Position numbers and translations under genes: made by a program. From positions 585,092-590,924 of the forward strand of contig CP070840.1 in NCBI GenBank assembly GCA_020342025.1: a stretch of DNA of 5,833 nucleotides, written 5' to 3'. The stretch comes from Deltaproteobacteria bacterium. Its GTDB lineage: Bacteria; Desulfobacterota; DSM-4660; Desulfatiglandales; HGW-15. Of the stretch, positions 3,118 through 5,833 are shown in pieces. Below the pieces are notes generated by a model, which saw only the letters and a program-made list of their open reading frames with translations, was not told where the DNA came from and did no database searches. Positions within the stretch are counted from its first letter, which is position 1, and every line of letters begins with the position of its first letter.

Positions 3118-5833
3118 AATCTGCTCCTGATATGGGTTCAAACACCCTTTTTAGGCTCATTATACCCTCTTTTGTGTCCACGTGAGAGCGTATTTTTAAA
3201 TGGCTTTCCAATGTCCTTTCATCCCCCTCCCGTGAAGGGAGTCCTGTGGTGGATGAAATCGATACGGGGACGAGTTCATCATTGTTCCTCAGGGGAACCG
3301 ACTGGATATCGAAGGCAAGATCAGCCACCTGGATATCTTTCTTGAACGTATTGCTGTTGATAATGGTGTTGGCTGTTTCGATCCAAAGGGGAAGCGCGCC
3401 TGAGGCGCCGTAAATGGTCACATTCTCACCTTTCATGGGACGATTGTCATCATATCCCACATAGCTTGCAATGACATATCCCTTCTGGTTATCAAGCTGA
3501 TTCGGATTTTTCTGAAGTCCAGGGATAAACCCGACGAAACTGGAGTTGGTAAATCGATCTGCCGTGCCCGTCTTCCCGAAAGAAGGAATGGGGATGTCAA
3601 GTTCTTCGTTGTCGATTTCTACAGAGAGGTGAATAGCATCCTTGGCCCTTTGCCCTGTTCCCTGTTCTATGACCTGGTGAAGGATTTCAGAAACCAACCC
3701 CGATACCCGGCTCGTAAGTATCCTTTTGGGTTGAGGCCTGTATTCCCATATGGGTTCACCCTCCCGGTCCACGATCTTCGTAATGACGGGTACCAAGTTC
3801 GGCTTCAAACCCTCCGAGATGGGGTAAACAAGTCCTGTCATTATCGTATGATAGGCCAGGGCCGACTCAATAATGCTTATGGAGTTTGCACCAAGAGGGA
3901 ATGAGAGGACCGGGTCAAGCCTCGTGGAAATTCCCATTTTCTTTGAAAGGTGTGTCACATACATTAAGTTTACGAGTGTCCTGAAATCTCTGACCTTGGA
4001 AAGCACTGCCAGGTCGTAACGGTTCTGGCTCATCAATCTCTTATAGCTCTCTTGGAGCTGAAGTTGCAATAGATCAACCCCTTCAGAAGGAACCAAGCCG
4101 TTGATCCATACCCCTTTTACGGGAAAAGGCTCCGGCCTATTAAAAATCCATTCAGGTGTAACAGGAGTCAGTGCAGCCAGATCCAGTTCACCCATGGGGT
4201 CTGCGTAAATCACTCTCAAGCCAGCCTTTTGGTCTTGTGTAAAATAAAAAAAAGGTAAGATTTGCTGAAGCTCGTCTATCCAAGTCTGTTCTTTATCTTT
4301 TTCGTAAAGTTCCAATAGGTCTTGCATCCTCTTGAAACGCCTCTTCATCTCAAAATTCAGGGTTCGTAGCCTCTGAAAACTTAGCGCACTGATCCGACTC
4401 TCGTGAGGGTCCTTGAGATTCAATTTCGTGGTGTCCAGATTGAAATGAAGCCTGTGGACATTCTCCAGTGCATTTTCATGTCCGATAAATATGAGATCGG
4501 ATTCGATCTCTTTCTTGGCTTCTTGGAAGGCCGCTTCCAACAATGCCTCATTATTGACGACCACGCCATATTTATCCCGTATCCTTTTTACGTAATCTTC
4601 ATAGGCTTCGTCCTGTTTTCTCGAGAGTCCGACCAACTCCACCACGTGCCGGAATTCACTCATGTTGAGGCGATCCGTAAGATGGTACAGGAGCCAGACC
4701 GTGGCCAAGTTCTCTGATTTGACGCCTGCCCACGCGATGGATACCTTATCGGATTGGGGTTCATGATCCGGTTTTGGGAGGTAAAAGGTGTTTTCAAAAC
4801 GAAACAGATCCCTCCTGTTTATAATGGGGTCTAAGCTATTCCACTTGAGCTGAAAAGCCGCCGTGTAGACCAGAGGTTTAAAAATGGATCCCAACTGCCT
4901 TTTGGCATCCACAGCGCGGTTAAAATAGCGGTCGAAAAAGCCACCCACCATCGCCTTTATCAAACCTTCTTTCAGGACAATGATCCCACCTTCCAGCTCT
5001 GGAAACTTGGACAGCATGAGTCGTGTCTGACTATTTGCCTCCCGGGTCTCCATGAGCTGAACAGCCACCAGATCCCCCACGTGGAAGTTCTTCATGAAGT
5101 CGGCCACATGCCGTCTATCAAATGGAGCCCAGCTGCCCAGCTTCCATTTCAGCCATGCCTGGCCCGTGGGTTTCAGCCCCTCGTAATCAATGATGCCCCC
5201 ACCCTTGTCCCAGGCTACGATCATAGAGGGATTTTCTTTATCACTCTTGATATGGGTAATGCGACACAAGAAGGGAAGGTCAGTTTTTCCCTTTGTGAGG
5301 CTTTCATTGGCAGAGTCCCCGTATCCTTCCCGCGCAGGAGGGGTGCTATAGCCTGACAACTGGATATCCAACAGAGGCAAATGCCTTCGGATGCTCCTCA
5401 AAGCCCCCTCCTGGATCTCCCTGTTAATAGAGGTGTATATCTTAACGCCAGAGGTGGCAATATTGTCCACGCCCTGTTGCTGAAGTATGGTGGTGAAATA
5501 ACCCGATTCAAGCTGTTCACGAACATAATCGAGAATCACATTCAATCTGTAAGTCACTTTTCCTTCTTTAAAGGGGACCTCCTTTTCTGTAGCCTCCAGA
5601 TATTGCTCTTGGGTGATAAAGTTCATTTTTCGCATGGCTGCGAGAACGTAGTCCTTCCGTAATTTGGCCAGCTGCCTCGCCTTTTCCTTTTCTGCCTCTG
5701 TCTTCTTGGTGAAGGGGTTATATCTGAACGGTCCCTTTACGGACCCGGCGATGAATGCGGATTCGACGAGATCCAGGTCCTCTGCCTCTTTGTCAAAAAA
5801 GTATTGGGCCCCAATTCTGAGACCCCTCCCAAA
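3095..5833 (-). CDS. class A penicillin-binding protein (PBP1A-type), 5' partial, with transpeptidase insertion
   Basis: This is a bifunctional peptidoglycan synthase (glycosyltransferase plus DD-transpeptidase), normally anchored in the inner membrane and acting in the periplasm. The frame runs 912 codons from the right edge to the stop at 3095-3097. Residues 1-45 hold the end of the GT51 domain (GAQYFF, then ESAFIAGSVKGPFRYNPF). The membrane anchor and catalytic-Glu motif are outside. VKIYTSINREIQ (130-141) is the usual junction. About 245-275 (HVGDLVAV) resembles the PBP1A OB-like region. Transpeptidase motifs: SIFK with nucleophile Ser316 (4877-4888), SEN 374-376 (4706-4714), KTGT from 754 (KTG at 3566-3574). 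All are intact, so activity is expected. SxN to KTG spans about 380 residues against roughly 190 in E. coli PBP1A, so an extra domain lies inside. The ATG at 5635 is internal. The 3' end overlaps the lipoprotein gene. In other genomes such genes are named mrcA or ponA. Confidence 0.95.
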   Translation of the reverse strand, partial: FGRGLRIGAQYFFDKEAEDLDLVESAFIAGSVKGPFRYNPFTKKTEAEKEKARQLAKLRKDYVLAAMRKMNFITQEQYLEATEKEVPFKEGKVTYRLNVILDYVREQLESGYFTTILQQQGVDNIATSGVKIYTSINREIQEGALRSIRRHLPLLDIQLSGYSTPPAREGYGDSANESLTKGKTDLPFLCRITHIKSDKENPSMIVAWDKGGGIIDYEGLKPTGQAWLKWKLGSWAPFDRRHVADFMKNFHVGDLVAVQLMETREANSQTRLMLSKFPELEGGIIVLKEGLIKAMVGGFFDRYFNRAVDAKRQLGSIFKPLVYTAAFQLKWNSLDPIINRRDLFRFENTFYLPKPDHEPQSDKVSIAWAGVKSENLATVWLLYHLTDRLNMSEFRHVVELVGLSRKQDEAYEDYVKRIRDKYGVVVNNEALLEAAFQEAKKEIESDLIFIGHENALENVHRLHFNLDTTKLNLKDPHESRISALSFQRLRTLNFEMKRRFKRMQDLLELYEKDKEQTWIDELQQILPFFYFTQDQKAGLRVIYADPMGELDLAALTPVTPEWIFNRPEPFPVKGVWINGLVPSEGVDLLQLQLQESYKRLMSQNRYDLAVLSKVRDFRTLVNLMYVTHLSKKMGISTRLDPVLSFPLGANSISIIESALAYHTIMTGLVYPISEGLKPNLVPVITKIVDREGEPIWEYRPQPKRILTSRVSGLVSEILHQVIEQGTGQRAKDAIHLSVEIDNEELDIPIPSFGKTGTADRFTNSSFVGFIPGLQKNPNQLDNQKGYVIASYVGYDDNRPMKGENVTIYGASGALPLWIETANTIINSNTFKKDIQVADLAFDIQSVPLRNNDELVPVSISSTTGLPSREGDERTLESHLKIRSHVDTKEGIMSLKRVFEPISGADYEEVPEI
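3124..3128 (-). promoter_or_regulatory. strong ribosome binding site deciding the lipoprotein start
   Basis: AGGAG on the minus strand lies 6 nt before the ATG at 3117 and inside the end of the PBP coding region. It fixes the lipoprotein start there. The alternative TTG at 3141 would place this motif inside its own coding sequence and add eight residues ahead of the signal peptide. Confidence 0.75.
4001..4654 (-). other. extra domain inserted in the PBP transpeptidase between SxN and KTG
   Basis: This marks about 218 codons (window residues ~394-611) with no counterpart in E. coli PBP1A. The flanks look normal: SENLATVWLLYHL before it and the canonical helix NLMYVTHLSKKMGIS after it, then LGANSISIIESALAYHTI. 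Inside, a highly charged helical half (for example RLRTLNFEMKRRFKRMQDLL, a coiled-coil candidate) is followed by a segment with more strand-like and aromatic character (LPFFYFTQDQ, GLRVIYADP, VKGVWINGLVP). Edges are estimates, about 20 residues either way. Function unknown. Confidence 0.7.

Noticed and set aside
1880..3130. Several plus-strand frames and a minus-strand frame (2769-2981) within the lipoprotein gene
   Set aside because: The Ser/Phe-rich plus-strand products are typical antisense readings of a Lys/Glu-rich helical protein. The minus-strand frame is a +1 shadow.
3118..3141. TTG at 3139-3141 as lipoprotein start
   Set aside because: It puts the strong AGGAG site inside the coding sequence and adds eight polar residues before an otherwise standard signal peptide.
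3629..5662. Plus-strand frames opposite the PBP (3629-3904, 4403-4717, 5081-5356, 5381-5662)
   Set aside because: The PBP motifs on the minus strand are unambiguous, and these products show no family features.
536..5833. CRISPR arrays, insertion sequences, tRNA or rRNA genes, toxin or defence genes
   Set aside because: No repeat-spacer pattern, terminal repeats, transposase motifs or tRNA-like folds were seen. Nearly every base is in four conserved-looking genes.

Overview
The window is ordinary bacterial chromosome. It holds the last 27 codons of a plus-strand Y-family DNA polymerase (dinB-like), then a tight minus-strand block of four genes. In the order they are transcribed these are a very large class A penicillin-binding protein (5' end outside the window), a TPR-like lipoprotein, an FxsA-family inner-membrane protein and a PfkB-family sugar kinase. 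The lipoprotein signal peptide and the bifunctional PBP1A-type enzyme point to a Gram-negative. Gene content and protein style suggest Desulfobacterota/deltaproteobacteria, but this is an impression and not a computed placement.

Layout: 1-84 dinB tail (+). 85-352 is a convergent intergenic stretch with no credible gene. It holds two inverted repeats and, against the kinase stop codon, a plus-strand run of five G-tracts that fits the G-quadruplex rule; the same segment is extremely C-rich and G-poor in the minus-strand transcript. 353-1285 PfkB kinase (-), 1317-1712 FxsA (-), 1729-3117 lipoprotein (-), 3095-5833 PBP (-, partial). The minus-strand genes are separated by 31 bp, 16 bp and a 23-bp overlap, so they look like one operon. 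Its promoter would lie beyond position 5833.

Two gene boundaries need care. The PBP frame is open through the right edge: the 66 codons upstream of the internal ATG at 5635 encode a recognisable part of the GT51 glycosyltransferase domain, so that ATG is not the start. The lipoprotein most likely starts at the ATG at 3117, which has an AGGAG ribosome-binding site 6 nt upstream, and not at an upstream TTG.

The most interesting point is the pairing of the first two genes. The PBP has all three transpeptidase motifs, but about 380 residues lie between SxN and KTG, roughly twice the E. coli PBP1A spacing, implying an extra domain of about 190-220 residues inside the transpeptidase. The next gene, translationally overlapping, encodes a helical TPR-like lipoprotein with outer-membrane sorting features. 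This resembles the PBP-activating lipoproteins LpoA and LpoP in layout. A lineage-specific synthase-activator pair, possibly docking through the inserted domain, is a reasonable but untested hypothesis.
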